A DNA stretch of 40,888 bases from a virus: positions 1-40,888 of IMG/VR virus record IMGVR_UViG_3300028558_000007; one strand, 5' to 3'. Made by a program: the position numbers and the translations under genes. Positions 21,183 to 29,575 of this stretch are shown here, in pieces. Position 1 is the first letter of the stretch, and every line of letters starts with the position of its first letter. Below the pieces are notes generated by a model that did not search any database, was not told where the DNA came from, and saw only the letters and a program-made list of their open reading frames with translations.

Positions 21183-21392
21183 TTAGTTAAAACCTAAATC
21201 TGCCATTTTTATCTCATAATTGGTGGCTCTGCATATCCTTAAAGCGTTGGATCTCCTTGGGTTAGACTTCCCATAATAATAGGCATGCATCATAGATGGA
21301 GCTATATTCGCCAGCTTGGCTAGGTGTGATGGCCTCATTCCCTTTTCATCGAGGTATTTTTGAATAGGATTTTCTTTTTTTTCTGTTTTCAT
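21183..21392 (-). CDS. Small HTH transcriptional regulator (Cro/CI type)
   Basis: 69 aa from the ATG at 21392, with GGAG seven nt upstream. Helix-turn-helix: KYLDEKGMRPSHLAKLANIA then PSMMHAYYYGK. The short length favours a Cro- or antitoxin-type regulator without a cleavable domain. It diverges from the ERF-YqaJ operon, the normal place for a regulator of early genes. Confidence 0.75.
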   Translation of the reverse strand: MKTEKKENPIQKYLDEKGMRPSHLAKLANIAPSMMHAYYYGKSNPRRSNALRICRATNYEIKMADLGFN

Positions 21393-21416
21393 TGACAATC
21401 TCCTTTCTGTTTGGCA

Positions 21417-21432
21417 TTATCCTAGCAGATAA
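21417..21432. promoter_or_regulatory. Possible operator
   Basis: The inverted repeat TTATC-6 nt-GATAA lies between the HTH gene and the ERF operon, and further TTAT/GATAA elements occur at 21489-21513. It could bind the divergent regulator. Weak evidence. Confidence 0.3.
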
Positions 21433-21453
21433 CCGAGTTCCTGGAAAGAAAAA

Positions 21454-21474
21454 CCCGCCTTTAGTGGAGGCGGG
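21454..21474 (-). terminator. Intrinsic terminator, minus strand
   Basis: A 7-bp stem (CCCGCCT/AGGCGGG) followed on the minus strand by TTTTTCTTT. It would stop antisense transcription coming through the ERF and YqaJ genes, or attenuate the regulator gene. Confidence 0.65.
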
Positions 21475-21545
21475 AAAACCGACGGAGAGGTTATTTAGGT
21501 AAAAGAAGATAACAAATGTGGGGTTAGATCCCCAAAGGAAAACCG

Positions 21546-22181
21546 ATGGAAAACAAAAACTTAAACATCTATCAGCGCATTCTGGCGGTGATGGGGGATG
21601 TGGACTACATCCAGAAATCAGCCAAAACCGTCAATAATCAATATCGCTTTGTGTCTCATGACCAAGTGGCGGCAGTGATCCACCCTCAGCTTGTGAGTCA
21701 TGGTATCGTTGTGGTTCCGTCCACAAAGTCAATAGCTCAAGAAGAGTTCGAAGTTATACAGAAAGGTGAGCGAGTGATCCAGCACAGGACGCAAATTTGT
21801 CTAACCACGAGGTTCGTGAATGCTGACAATCCTCAAGACTTTGTAGAGACTGAGACATGGGGGTATGCCATCGATTCTTCTGACAAGGGTCCCGGGAAAG
21901 CGGTTTCTTATGCCTACAAATACGCTCTCCTGAAAATGTTCTGCCTTGAGACTGGCGAAGATCCAGATCAGGTGGCTCAGCCGGCGGAAACGAAGGTGGC
22001 TCCCATAAGCGCAGAGCAAAAGAGAGAGATCGAGCGCTTGATTGGGCAAGATGACTTGCTCGTTGAGAAAGTGCTGAGGGAGGCGAAAGCTCCATCTTTG
22101 GCTGAGATCAGCTCATCCAAATTTTTCCCGCTCGTCACTAAGCTGAGAGCCACGATGGAAAAGAGAGGGGTGTCTATATGA
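21546..22181 (+). CDS. ERF-family single-strand annealing protein
   Basis: 211 aa. Typical ERF features: IYQRILAVMGDVDYIQK at the N-terminus, NNQYRFVSHDQVAAVI, the YAIDSSDKGPGKAVSYAYKY core and LLKMFCLETGEDPDQ. It anneals complementary single strands in phage recombination. It overlaps the exonuclease gene by 4 nt, a recombinase-exonuclease pair comparable to beta/exo of lambda. The C-terminal 50 residues are a poorly conserved helical tail. Confidence 0.9.
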   Translation: MENKNLNIYQRILAVMGDVDYIQKSAKTVNNQYRFVSHDQVAAVIHPQLVSHGIVVVPSTKSIAQEEFEVIQKGERVIQHRTQICLTTRFVNADNPQDFVETETWGYAIDSSDKGPGKAVSYAYKYALLKMFCLETGEDPDQVAQPAETKVAPISAEQKREIERLIGQDDLLVEKVLREAKAPSLAEISSSKFFPLVTKLRATMEKRGVSI

Positions 22182-23029
22182 GAATCCTAAATCTTAAGCA
22201 AAATACCCCTGAGTGGGAAGCGTTTCGCCAAACTGTTGTCGGTGCCAGCGACATCGGAATCTTGATGGAAGGTTCCGAGCGCGAGATCTATGAGCTCCTG
22301 CAAGTCAAGCGCGGACTCGCTAAGAAGTATGTCACCAAAGCCATGCAGCATGGATCGGACACTGAAGAGGAGGCCATCGAGTATTTAATCGGTCGCCGTA
22401 TCCCCAGCAGTGAGAAGATCTGCGCGATACCCGATGACATAGACTGGCTCATGGCTAGTTTTGATTACATCGATCTCGATGGAGATCTGCAAGCCGAGGT
22501 CAAGTGTCCTCAGTTTGTCCACTCCACACTTTCTGAGCATTCCCACTACAAGCGCTGGTGGTGGCAGGTGCAGGCTCAGCTTTCTGTCAGCGGGCGCTCA
22601 AAGGCCCTTCTTTTGGCCTACAGCGCGATTACCAAGACTAAGGAATGGGTAGAGAGGGATGAGGCGGCGATAACGAAGCTGAGGGAAAAAGCGAAGTGGT
22701 TTTATGAGCTCATGATCAACTTCGAGGATCTCCCGGTCCCAAACGAGGTCGTTGAGCGCTACGACAACCAGGCCGTCGAGTGTGCTACATTGTTCCAGCA
22801 GATCGATGAGAAGATCAAAGAACTGGAAGAGGAAAAGAAAGTGCTGCGTGATGAGCTCATCGCCATCGCTGACGACACCCCCTTTGTGTGCAATGGGGTC
22901 AAGGTCACAAAGCAGTTCTACAAAGAATCGATCGACTATGAGGCGGCATGTAAGGCCCATGGCATCGACACTACCGCCTACAAGAAAAAGCCTAAGACCG
23001 CTTTCACTTGGCGGATTTCGGCTTCTTGA
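22178..23029 (+). CDS. YqaJ/lambda-exonuclease-like recombination nuclease
   Basis: 283 aa. Early VGASDIGILMEG block, MQHGSDTEEEAIEYL, MASFDYIDLDGDLQAEVKC with the catalytic D...EVK, and QVQAQLSVSG. This is a PD-(D/E)XK 5'-3' exonuclease that produces single strands for the ERF protein. C-terminal coiled coil (KIKELEEEKKVLRDELIAI). Translationally coupled to the ERF gene; overlaps a convergent small gene by 26 nt. Confidence 0.9.
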   Translation: MRILNLKQNTPEWEAFRQTVVGASDIGILMEGSEREIYELLQVKRGLAKKYVTKAMQHGSDTEEEAIEYLIGRRIPSSEKICAIPDDIDWLMASFDYIDLDGDLQAEVKCPQFVHSTLSEHSHYKRWWWQVQAQLSVSGRSKALLLAYSAITKTKEWVERDEAAITKLREKAKWFYELMINFEDLPVPNEVVERYDNQAVECATLFQQIDEKIKELEEEKKVLRDELIAIADDTPFVCNGVKVTKQFYKESIDYEAACKAHGIDTTAYKKKPKTAFTWRISAS

Positions 23030-23210
23030 CGCTTGGCAGTCCCAAAGAGAGAACCAGGGCTATGAGCAAAAATAGCCCTGCTATTCCAAGAGGTATCCAA
23101 AATGGGGAAAATACCCACCACCATGACCACTGGATGATATCGCAAAGCTTTAATGTTAAAAAGATTAAGAATAAAAGCGTTGAAAATCCATTAGAAATTT
23201 TTACATTCAT
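23004..23210 (-). CDS. Two-segment membrane protein
   Basis: 68 aa with two hydrophobic segments (FSTLLFLIFLTLKLC; PFWIPLGIAGLFLLIALVLS) and a basic C-terminus. The Trp-rich loop (IIQWSWWWVF) is notable. The two-TM topology is holin-like, but size alone does not prove it. Convergent with the exonuclease. Confidence 0.6.
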   Translation of the reverse strand: MNVKISNGFSTLLFLIFLTLKLCDIIQWSWWWVFSPFWIPLGIAGLFLLIALVLSLGLPSVKKPKSAK

Positions 23211-23218
23211 CCGATTTC

Positions 23219-23542
23219 CTAAAAGTAAAAATCCGGTTCGCTGCTGCTCTCTGTTTTCATGTTCCCCATCTGCTCAATGAAGGGTTGCAGAAGGTTCAGC
23301 ACTGCGGCGCTGAAGTCCTTGCCCCGATCCCCGTAGGTTAGTAAAACTGGTTTCCACACATTCTTCCCATTTTTCATCTCATCAGTCTTAAACTTAGGAG
23401 ATTGAAAATAGTAATGTCCCGTATTCGCTCTCATAAGACACATTTTCTCTAGCCTAACACCCCACTTGGGACCAAGATCCAGATCAAAAGTGGCGATTTC
23501 ATAGGCCTCTGCGGGCGATTTCCTAAAATTCAGAATTTCCAT
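23219..23542 (-). CDS. Hypothetical single-domain protein
   Basis: 107 aa, mixed alpha/beta (YEIATFDLDLGPKWGVRLEK, VWKPVLLTYGDRGKDFSAAV). Overlaps the upstream zinc-finger gene by 13 nt. No family recognised; probably cytoplasmic. Confidence 0.65.
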   Translation of the reverse strand: MEILNFRKSPAEAYEIATFDLDLGPKWGVRLEKMCLMRANTGHYYFQSPKFKTDEMKNGKNVWKPVLLTYGDRGKDFSAAVLNLLQPFIEQMGNMKTESSSEPDFYF

Positions 23543-23760
23543 ATACCTAATTTCCTTAAATTGTTCTCATGCAATATCATAAATTTTCCGCACACCTTGC
23601 ACTCACAGCAATCTTTCCAGAGGACTGTGAGCGAGTTACTGTTAAATCTCGTCTTGCAGCGATAACATTTCTTGGCCTGCGCCTGGGGAGTGAACCACGG
23701 AGTGCAGTATCGATTCTTTATTCTCTCGATATGCTTTCGTAGTTTCCACGATATACCCAT
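23530..23760 (-). CDS. Small zinc-finger protein
   Basis: 76 aa. A basic N-terminus (KLRKHIERIKNRYC) precedes a four-Cys finger (CYRCKTRF ... CCECKVCGKF). Likely binds nucleic acid. Coupled to the next gene by overlap. No specific family. Confidence 0.65.
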   Translation of the reverse strand: MGISWKLRKHIERIKNRYCTPWFTPQAQAKKCYRCKTRFNSNSLTVLWKDCCECKVCGKFMILHENNLRKLGIWKF

Positions 23761-23802
23761 TACCCTTGGTTAACATGGATATTTGTAATTCACAATCAAA
23801 TA

Positions 23803-24123
23803 TTATTGTTCATCTTCAGAATATTTAAAAAATTCATATACCCATCGTTGTGCCATAAAATTTTCGATAATAATTTTTTCTACTTCTTCCCAAATCCTTA
23901 TATTTAATTCAAAATTTTTTATCTCATCACATGTGTCTGGGTTCCAATGATATGGGAGATCTATTGTATATCTTGCTCCATTGTTTCTAAGGATAAATCC
24001 ATTTATTCTTGATATAAAGAACAATGATTCAAATCTTATAGAAAAAATAAATTCACTGTTTGGAATTCCTAATTTTATATCATCAATATAAAAATTCATT
24101 CCTTCAAAATTCATAACATCCAT
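23803..24123 (-). CDS. Hypothetical protein following the initiator gene
   Basis: 106 aa, AT-rich coding. Aromatic beta-rich N-terminal half (FYIDDIKLGIPNSEFIFSIR, FFISRINGFILRNN) and helical C-terminus. Its start abuts the stop of the O-like gene, so it is probably co-transcribed. No family recognised. Confidence 0.65.
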   Translation of the reverse strand: MDVMNFEGMNFYIDDIKLGIPNSEFIFSIRFESLFFISRINGFILRNNGARYTIDLPYHWNPDTCDEIKNFELNIRIWEEVEKIIIENFMAQRWVYEFFKYSEDEQ

Positions 24124-25067
24124 TACAAATCCTCCACTGGTAGGTTCATTTTTCTTAATTGCCCCAATATTCTATCTCTAAACCCGTTTTCTGTGTAAGG
24201 AAGTATGAAAGGTTGTGCGTTTCCTGCGAAAGAAATTTCAAAATGTCCATTGAGTGCCTCAAATTGCCCGTTTATTTGCCCTGTGTTGAATTTGTTTGCT
24301 ACACACTTGGCAAGACACCTATTTTTGTCGATCATCGATCCTGGGCCATTTAAAGATGGTTTCTGAGAATCCTGCTCAACAGCTCTAATAACCCAATCAG
24401 TGATTGCACTATAATCTCCTTTTCCTCCGTCCATCTCTTTCCCAATTTTCCAACGACTGTACCGGTCATACCACGCTTGTACCAATCTTTCGTCTCCCTT
24501 CGCTCTTTTAAGAAGATCGTTGTGCTGAGAAGGTGTTGTAGATATGCGTTCTGCTCTTTCCACCCACTCTTCTTTGATCTTTTTTCTCTTGGGAGAAGCG
24601 GAAAAGACCCCTTCAGGGGTTATATTTTCTTTTGTAGTAGTTTCTTTTGTATGTAAGGAAGCGCGCGTAGAGGGGGGGGAGTGTTCTAAAGACACTGGGG
24701 GGGGTGTTTTTAAAACACTAGGGGGGGGTTCCAAAGACCCTCCCCCTCCACCCTCTTCATCGATGTTCAATTCGTATTCATTTGGGGCATCTGAGCCGTC
24801 AAATTCGTCCTTGGATTTTATTTTCAGGATCAGCCCATGTTCAATCAGTTGCTGAATAATTTTGGTGATGGGTTTCTTTGTGAGGCCGGTTAGCGCAACG
24901 AGCTGCCGAAGAGAAATTCGATCCCTGTTCTTGTGCCATCCACAGGTTTTTCTTGCGATAGCCATCAACACCTTGAATTCTCCAGGAGAGAGAATCGGCA
25001 TCCAGTAGTCGAAAATTACGTTTGGGATTTGGGAATAGTTTGGTGGGGAGATCTTGCCTTTGGTCAT
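24123..25067 (-). CDS. O-like replication initiator protein
   Basis: 314 aa. The N-terminal winged-helix domain (residues about 1-100: SQIPNVIFDYWMPILSPGEF, RISLRQLVALTGLTKKPITK) matches the phage O/replication-protein N-terminal fold. A Gly/Pro/Ser linker (about 105-140) is encoded by G8-tract repeats that may be the origin. The C-terminal part (KEWVERAERISTTPSQHNDL and on) is likely the helicase-loader contact. Same layout as lambda O, where the origin iterons sit inside the gene. No loader or helicase was recognised, so host DnaB would be needed. Confidence 0.78.
   Translation of the reverse strand: MTKGKISPPNYSQIPNVIFDYWMPILSPGEFKVLMAIARKTCGWHKNRDRISLRQLVALTGLTKKPITKIIQQLIEHGLILKIKSKDEFDGSDAPNEYELNIDEEGGGGGSLEPPPSVLKTPPPVSLEHSPPSTRASLHTKETTTKENITPEGVFSASPKRKKIKEEWVERAERISTTPSQHNDLLKRAKGDERLVQAWYDRYSRWKIGKEMDGGKGDYSAITDWVIRAVEQDSQKPSLNGPGSMIDKNRCLAKCVANKFNTGQINGQFEALNGHFEISFAGNAQPFILPYTENGFRDRILGQLRKMNLPVEDL
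24672..24728. repeat. Three G8 tracts with palindromic spacers (possible origin)
   Basis: Exactly eight G residues occur at 24672-24679, 24697-24704 and 24721-24728, spaced 25 and 24 nt. The spacers AGTGTTCTAAAGACACT and TGTTTTTAAAACACTA are near-palindromes related to each other. They lie inside the O-like gene, as the iterons do in lambda. The tracts could also form G-quadruplexes. Confidence 0.55.
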
Positions 25068-25095
25068 CGAGCCTTGCCTATATTTATGGTTATTT

Positions 25096-25139
25096 GCTAA
25101 GCTCGTTGACGACCGTCCAAAGTCATTATCGAGCTTAGC
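25096..25139. promoter_or_regulatory. 10-bp inverted repeat near the initiator start
   Basis: GCTAAGCTCG (25096-25105) and its exact complement CGAGCTTAGC (25130-25139) flank 24 nt, just upstream of the O-like start. Could be an operator, cruciform or RNA hairpin. Confidence 0.5.
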
Positions 25140-25144
25140 TCACT

Positions 25145-25169
25145 CCCGCAAGGTTACCCACCTTGCGGG
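25145..25169. terminator. Strong hairpin at the end of the tail operon
   Basis: A perfect 10-bp stem (CCCGCAAGGT/ACCTTGCGGG) with a 5-nt loop. The plus-strand side is followed by GCTTTC; the minus side has no T run. It lies between the late operon end and the initiator gene, so termination is likely but the direction is uncertain. Confidence 0.5.
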
Positions 25170-25292
25170 GCTTTCAATAAAGAGAATATCCCTAAAAATT
25201 CTTAAGAAGCAAACTATAAGATTTTACTTATATTAAACTTAAATCTATATCACTTAAGCACAAGCAACAGCGTTGAAAAGAAAAGACATCCC

Positions 25293-25466
25293 TCAAGGAT
25301 AAACGCAGTTCCTATCTGTCGGGGTGTCGGGAAACATTTTTTCATACTCGAACTCCTTGAATTTGTGATACGCATCAATGTCGAATTCTACCTCACGCTC
25401 AAGATATGGGACAAAACATGAGCATGAGGAAAGGAAAATGAGAAAAATAGTGGATAGTTTTTTCAT
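25293..25466 (-). CDS. Small lipoprotein
   Basis: 57 aa, coupled by ATGA to the tail-fibre stop. Signal peptide MKKLSTIFLIFLSSC with a lipobox-like LSSC; the mature part is about 43 aa and acidic. It is the last gene of the late tail operon. Candidates are an outer-membrane (Rz1-like) spanin subunit or a superinfection-exclusion lipoprotein. No inner-membrane spanin partner is recognised, so the role is open. Confidence 0.65.
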   Translation of the reverse strand: MKKLSTIFLIFLSSCSCFVPYLEREVEFDIDAYHKFKEFEYEKMFPDTPTDRNCVYP

Positions 25467-26956
25467 GCGATGTACTCCGTGATGATGATCACGCCTGGTG
25501 CTCCAGTAGATCCGGCTAAAGCACCTGTTCCGTTTGCGCTGACATTTCCAAATCCTCCCGCTCCATATCCCGCTGCTGCGGTTGCTGAATAAACGCTTCC
25601 CCCAGATCCGTAAAGAGTCGACCCTCCCGTTCCATCAGAAGCAGCGCCAGCAGTTGAGAACATTATGGCAGTAGCCCCATTCGATCCTCTAGATCTAAAC
25701 GATCCTCCGGTTCCTCCGGTTCCTCCGGTTCCTGACAATCCTTGAGAATAGAATCCTGTCATTTGAACAAGTCCTGAGGTTCCTCCTGTTCCCCCTATCG
25801 CGCTTAATAATGGAGCTGTTCCAAAGGTAGTAGTACCCCCCGTGTTCCCTGTTCCTGCGGCAACGCCAGTGCCTCCAGCTCCGATAGCGAAAGGTAATGC
25901 TGTCCCCGTCCATCCGGCTGCGGCTTGGATCTGAGCTAGACTATAAACTCCACGAGCATATTCTCCAGCTCCTCCGCCACCACCGACGCTATATTCTCCT
26001 GCTCCTGTTGCTCGACTTCCCCCTCCCGCCGCTCCTCCACCCAAAATTTCGACGACTGCATACAAAAGATTGGCCGAGGGCGTATAGTTTCCCGTTACTG
26101 TTAGTGTCTGAATGACAACAGATGCAATATCGCCCGCGCCAGCACCCTGCCAGCTCGGCGGAGATCCTGTGTTAGCGGTGAGTACCTGTCCGGCTGTGCC
26201 GTTAGCCAACACAGAAGGGACACCAGTATGGCTGGTGATGACGACTCCATCAATAGCCGTCGTTAGTCCTGTGACCGTATTGTTTGCTGAGGAATACAGA
26301 ATCTGATTGATCGTGGTGGTACTTGGATAGGTGGCCGTAGAGTATGAGGGATCTGCCGCTGCATTATTCTGGAGTACCTGTCCCGTCGTCGCCGTAGGCC
26401 CGACTTTGGTGATCGTCGTGGTTCCTGCGCCTACAAGCACTGCGTGATTCGTTAATCCTGTGAGCTGGGTTGTCACCGTGCTCGTTCCAGGATTGCCTAC
26501 AGTCGTTATGCTGCCGCTTCCAAAAGCGTTTAGGTTGCCTGCTGTTGGCGATACTGCCCCGCCGCTGTCTGGTGTCACTGTAACGAACGTCCCCGATCCT
26601 GTGCTGATGAGGTCCCAGTTGGCTGTTGTGCCTGTGACATTCACTAGAACGAAATAGTCTGTGCTTGAAGTGTTCACCCACGTCTGGCCTATGGGATACA
26701 GGTAATCAGAGCTTGTGGGATCTGAGGTGCTCAGCACAATAGGGGCTAGGGCTCTCCAGGTTGCTGTGACTACACCGCCAAGACTTGAGAATGACTCAAG
26801 GACCCATATCCCCTGCGTCTGCGTGTTTATCCATCGTTGCTGTACTGGATAAGCAACATCGCTTGATGTGGGGTCTCGGGCTATAAAGATTGGGGAGGTT
26901 GACGGAGATGATCCTGAGGAGACGGTATATGAATTATGGGAGATTGGAAATGTCAT
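25463..26956 (-). CDS. Tail fibre with glycine-rich C-terminal domain
   Basis: 497 aa. The N-terminal virion-binding part has paired RDPTSSDVAYPVQQRWINT / SDPTSSDYLYPIGQTWVNT repeats, a motif common in phage fibre attachment regions. The middle is a Thr/Gly/Ser repeat shaft (LTGLTNHAVLVGAGTTTITK). The C-terminal 200 residues are glycine-rich (ILGGGAAGGGSRATGAG and on), like receptor-binding tips with polyglycine sandwiches. Overlaps the upstream fibre gene by 4 nt and shares shaft modules with it. Confidence 0.85.
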   Translation of the reverse strand: MTFPISHNSYTVSSGSSPSTSPIFIARDPTSSDVAYPVQQRWINTQTQGIWVLESFSSLGGVVTATWRALAPIVLSTSDPTSSDYLYPIGQTWVNTSSTDYFVLVNVTGTTANWDLISTGSGTFVTVTPDSGGAVSPTAGNLNAFGSGSITTVGNPGTSTVTTQLTGLTNHAVLVGAGTTTITKVGPTATTGQVLQNNAAADPSYSTATYPSTTTINQILYSSANNTVTGLTTAIDGVVITSHTGVPSVLANGTAGQVLTANTGSPPSWQGAGAGDIASVVIQTLTVTGNYTPSANLLYAVVEILGGGAAGGGSRATGAGEYSVGGGGGAGEYARGVYSLAQIQAAAGWTGTALPFAIGAGGTGVAAGTGNTGGTTTFGTAPLLSAIGGTGGTSGLVQMTGFYSQGLSGTGGTGGTGGSFRSRGSNGATAIMFSTAGAASDGTGGSTLYGSGGSVYSATAAAGYGAGGFGNVSANGTGALAGSTGAPGVIIITEYIA

Positions 26957-27882
26957 ACTGGCCCAAACATCCCAAAGTAAGTACTTGCTCCTGAAGAAAT
27001 TACATCTACTTGTTTAGCGCCTCCAGAGACAATAAGTTGAAGCTTGTGAACGGTTAATGCAGGAGTGCATGGAATGGAAAACGGGAAAGCGTACCAATTA
27101 GGAGCCGCAGCTCCTGCCAATAAAGAAGGATTAAGGAATGCGGACTCCCAGGTATCTCCCGCTCCGTCATCAAATCTCAAATGGAGGGTTGTGGTGGTCA
27201 CATCGATTCCTGTAAGTGTGATGGTTCCAGACAGTTGGTATAACCCCGTCGTAGGAATTGTGACGCCTCCAGTTGCAGTATTGTAATAACCACCTCTGTT
27301 AAGTGATGCTCCGTCAAATATCATATTATAAACAGTTCCATCGCCTGTCACATTGCTTGCTGTAGATCCATAATATCCAAGAATAGCGAGCTGAAACTGT
27401 GAAGAGGGCACTGCTTGGAAACTTGGAAGTGCTGCTGCGCCATTGCTTGTAAGCACTTGCCCCGCTGTACCTACACTCGCAATGCTCTGCACTGGGTTGG
27501 TAGATGTGGTTCCTCCTGTTAGGACAGCATAAGCAGTTAAGCTAGTAGCTCCTGTGCCTCCTCCCGCTACTACTGCTGTGCCGAATGCCGGGTCGGCTGC
27601 GGCTCCTGCACTCACTAGAGGCACTCCAGCCGTAGCAGATGGGGCGACTTTTGTGATAGTGGCTGTGCCGGCACCGACAAGGACATTGTGGTTAGTGAGG
27701 CCGGTGAGCTGCGTAGTAAGCGTGCTTGTGCCTGGAGTTCCGACAACTGTGATCGATCCCGTTCCGACGTCATTAATATTATTCGCGGTTGGCCCTACGG
27801 CTCCCCCGCTATTGCCCGTGAGCGTCTCTACGATTAAGCCTGGGCTTACGCCACCATCATTGGCAGCACCTGCTTGTGACAT
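26953..27882 (-). CDS. Tail fibre with C1q-like head
   Basis: 309 aa. Shaft modules (PTANNINDVGTGSITVVG, LTGLTNHNVLVGAGTATITK) nearly repeat those of the neighbouring fibre. The C-terminal 120 residues (ILGYYGSTASNVTGDGTVYN, GLYQLSGTITLTGID, LHLRFDDGAGDTWESAF) resemble a C1q/TNF-like or carbohydrate-binding beta sandwich. It lacks the N-terminal attachment repeats of the other fibres, so it may assemble on them. Coupled at both ends. Confidence 0.82.
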   Translation of the reverse strand: MSQAGAANDGGVSPGLIVETLTGNSGGAVGPTANNINDVGTGSITVVGTPGTSTLTTQLTGLTNHNVLVGAGTATITKVAPSATAGVPLVSAGAAADPAFGTAVVAGGGTGATSLTAYAVLTGGTTSTNPVQSIASVGTAGQVLTSNGAAALPSFQAVPSSQFQLAILGYYGSTASNVTGDGTVYNMIFDGASLNRGGYYNTATGGVTIPTTGLYQLSGTITLTGIDVTTTTLHLRFDDGAGDTWESAFLNPSLLAGAAAPNWYAFPFSIPCTPALTVHKLQLIVSGGAKQVDVISSGASTYFGMFGPV

Positions 27883-28214
27883 TAAGCACCTCGCTGATAA
27901 ATGGCAGTGACATACACATTTCCTACCGTAGGCGCAGTCTCGTATTTCACATATACCGCAGCCCCAAGTTGAATAAGCATGTTGTCTGACACTAAGTCAT
28001 AGAGAACGAATCCGTTAGCAGGCACATAGTCTTGAGAATTTATTCCATCAAAGGAAAAAAACATCCCTGTATCGCAGGTATTCACCACCTTGATGATGTT
28101 GTTGATGTGCGCGAATGCAGTTCCTATGATCTGAAAAGAGTTAGTTATTGAACCAAAAGCTATTGATCTTAAGGTATCTAACCTTGCTGGTATGGATTGA
28201 GGTATTGTATTCAT
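27882..28214 (-). CDS. Small tail-fibre-region protein
   Basis: 110 aa, beta-rich (FQIIGTAFAHINNIIKVVNT, GMFFSFDGINSQDYVPANG, LVSDNMLIQLGAAVYVKYE). Between two fibre genes with 1-nt overlaps, so it is part of the fibre module, perhaps a fibre connector, chaperone or small baseplate piece. No family recognised. Confidence 0.7.
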   Translation of the reverse strand: MNTIPQSIPARLDTLRSIAFGSITNSFQIIGTAFAHINNIIKVVNTCDTGMFFSFDGINSQDYVPANGFVLYDLVSDNMLIQLGAAVYVKYETAPTVGNVYVTAIYQRGA

Positions 28215-29575
28215 TAATTAAGAACCCAGAATGTGATGTGTACGTTTCCGTTAAGCGCCGCAGCCCCGTTGTTCTTGAGTGATACGGCGATTGAGCCTAC
28301 AGACTGCAGGACTCGCGTGATCGTCATCTGTGCGTCGTTGGTACCGAGGTTATCGCAAGAGATCAGGATCGCTTGTGTGGTGCCAGTGATTACGCTGTTG
28401 GTGATCGTGTAAACATCCGTAGCCCCTGCTGCCGTGGTCTGGCCTGTGAAGGTCGCTTGCCCTACCCGCGCATTGTTTACTACCGTGAGGCCTGCTGCAC
28501 TGACCAAGTTTGGTGTCACAGAGACTGCGCCCGGCGTTGTGGCTCCTGTAGCGAGTGAGATACCGCCAGTACCAGACTGAAGTGCTAGAGAGGCTGCGCC
28601 AGTCAGCGAGCCCATCGTGACTACGTTGGCTACCGCAGAGTCTGCGATATGGACCGTCTTGACTCCCGTGCCGCCTGTGGCTACGTTGACCGTCTGCGCT
28701 CCCGTGCCGCCGCCGAGTGTAATTGTCCCGGTCTGAGCGCCTGTGCCGCCGATGGCGATTGTGCCGGTTGTCATGCCAGCGCCAATAGATACTGAACCCG
28801 CTGTCTGCGCATTAGCAATCTGCAGGGTCGTGGCTCCAGAACCACCAGCTATGATCTGTGTATTCGCTCCGCTTGAGCTTCCTAAAGTCATCGTCCCGGT
28901 CTGCGCTGTGCCGCCAAGCGTGAAGGTCCCTGTCGTGGTGCTTGCGCCGATTGTGTACGTCGAGGCTCCTACCCCATCTAAGGAGTAGTTGCCCGTTCCT
29001 ACGCGCTGCACTGTGCCAGAGGCTCCAGCCGTTGAGCCAATCGTGGTTACTGCAGAACCTGTGGCGTTGATGTTTGCTGTGCCAACCTGGGTAAGGGCGG
29101 CAAGCGTAGTTAAGCCGACGACGTTAAGCGTACCGGAAACCAGTACGTTTCCTGTCAGCGTGGATGCCCCATCAACCGTCAGAGTGGTGGTTACTTCAAG
29201 AGATCCGGGGGCGATGAGTGTGCTAGGCAGGCTGAAGGTGATCGTCGATCCTGCGCCAGTTGTGGTGATTTGTGCGGCTGTGCCCAAAAGGTTGATATTC
29301 CCAGCAGTGGGGCTAACAGCTCCCCCGCTATCGCCCGTGAGGGTGTCAACAGTGCTTACCGTACCTGAGGCCGACCAGTTGGCAACTAGAACGCCTCCCG
29401 ATGTGGAATACGAAGTGAGGATATAGGCGACGTTATCCGCTGAGTTTACCCAGACCGTTCCTACAAAATATTTGTTGTCAGCGGTTGTGGGTGAGCGATT
29501 GGAAATTATCGGCACGTTAATCTTGCTTGTACCCGTACTTACGGTATAAGCATTAGCTGAATGAGAAATGGTCAT
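28214..29575 (-). CDS. Tail fibre protein with degenerate shaft repeats
   Basis: 453 aa. The N-terminal attachment-like region (SNRSPTTADNKYFVGTVWVN) matches the RDPTSSD repeats of the fibre at 25463-26956. A long shaft of Gly/Thr repeats follows (GGTGAQTGTITLGGGTGAQT, VNVATGGTGVKTVHIAD). A compact C-terminal domain ends the protein (ATDVYTITNSVITGTTQAIL, NGNVHITFWVL). First gene of the fibre operon; a late motif lies 25-42 nt upstream, with TAGGAG near the start. Confidence 0.85.
   Translation of the reverse strand: MTISHSANAYTVSTGTSKINVPIISNRSPTTADNKYFVGTVWVNSADNVAYILTSYSTSGGVLVANWSASGTVSTVDTLTGDSGGAVSPTAGNINLLGTAAQITTTGAGSTITFSLPSTLIAPGSLEVTTTLTVDGASTLTGNVLVSGTLNVVGLTTLAALTQVGTANINATGSAVTTIGSTAGASGTVQRVGTGNYSLDGVGASTYTIGASTTTGTFTLGGTAQTGTMTLGSSSGANTQIIAGGSGATTLQIANAQTAGSVSIGAGMTTGTIAIGGTGAQTGTITLGGGTGAQTVNVATGGTGVKTVHIADSAVANVVTMGSLTGAASLALQSGTGGISLATGATTPGAVSVTPNLVSAAGLTVVNNARVGQATFTGQTTAAGATDVYTITNSVITGTTQAILISCDNLGTNDAQMTITRVLQSVGSIAVSLKNNGAAALNGNVHITFWVLN

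Larger units (their letters stand above)
25068..25292. other. Intergenic region upstream of the initiator gene
   Basis: About 225 nt between the lipoprotein stop and the initiator start. It holds a 10-bp inverted repeat and a strong hairpin (listed separately). The part 25170-25292 is AT-rich with no gene visible. A promoter for the initiator gene is expected, but I see no clear -35/-10 pair. Confidence 0.5.

Noticed and set aside
26112-29426. Ala/Val/Pro-rich plus-strand frames across the tail fibres
   Set aside because: Reverse complements of Gly/Thr-rich repeats; composition artefacts.
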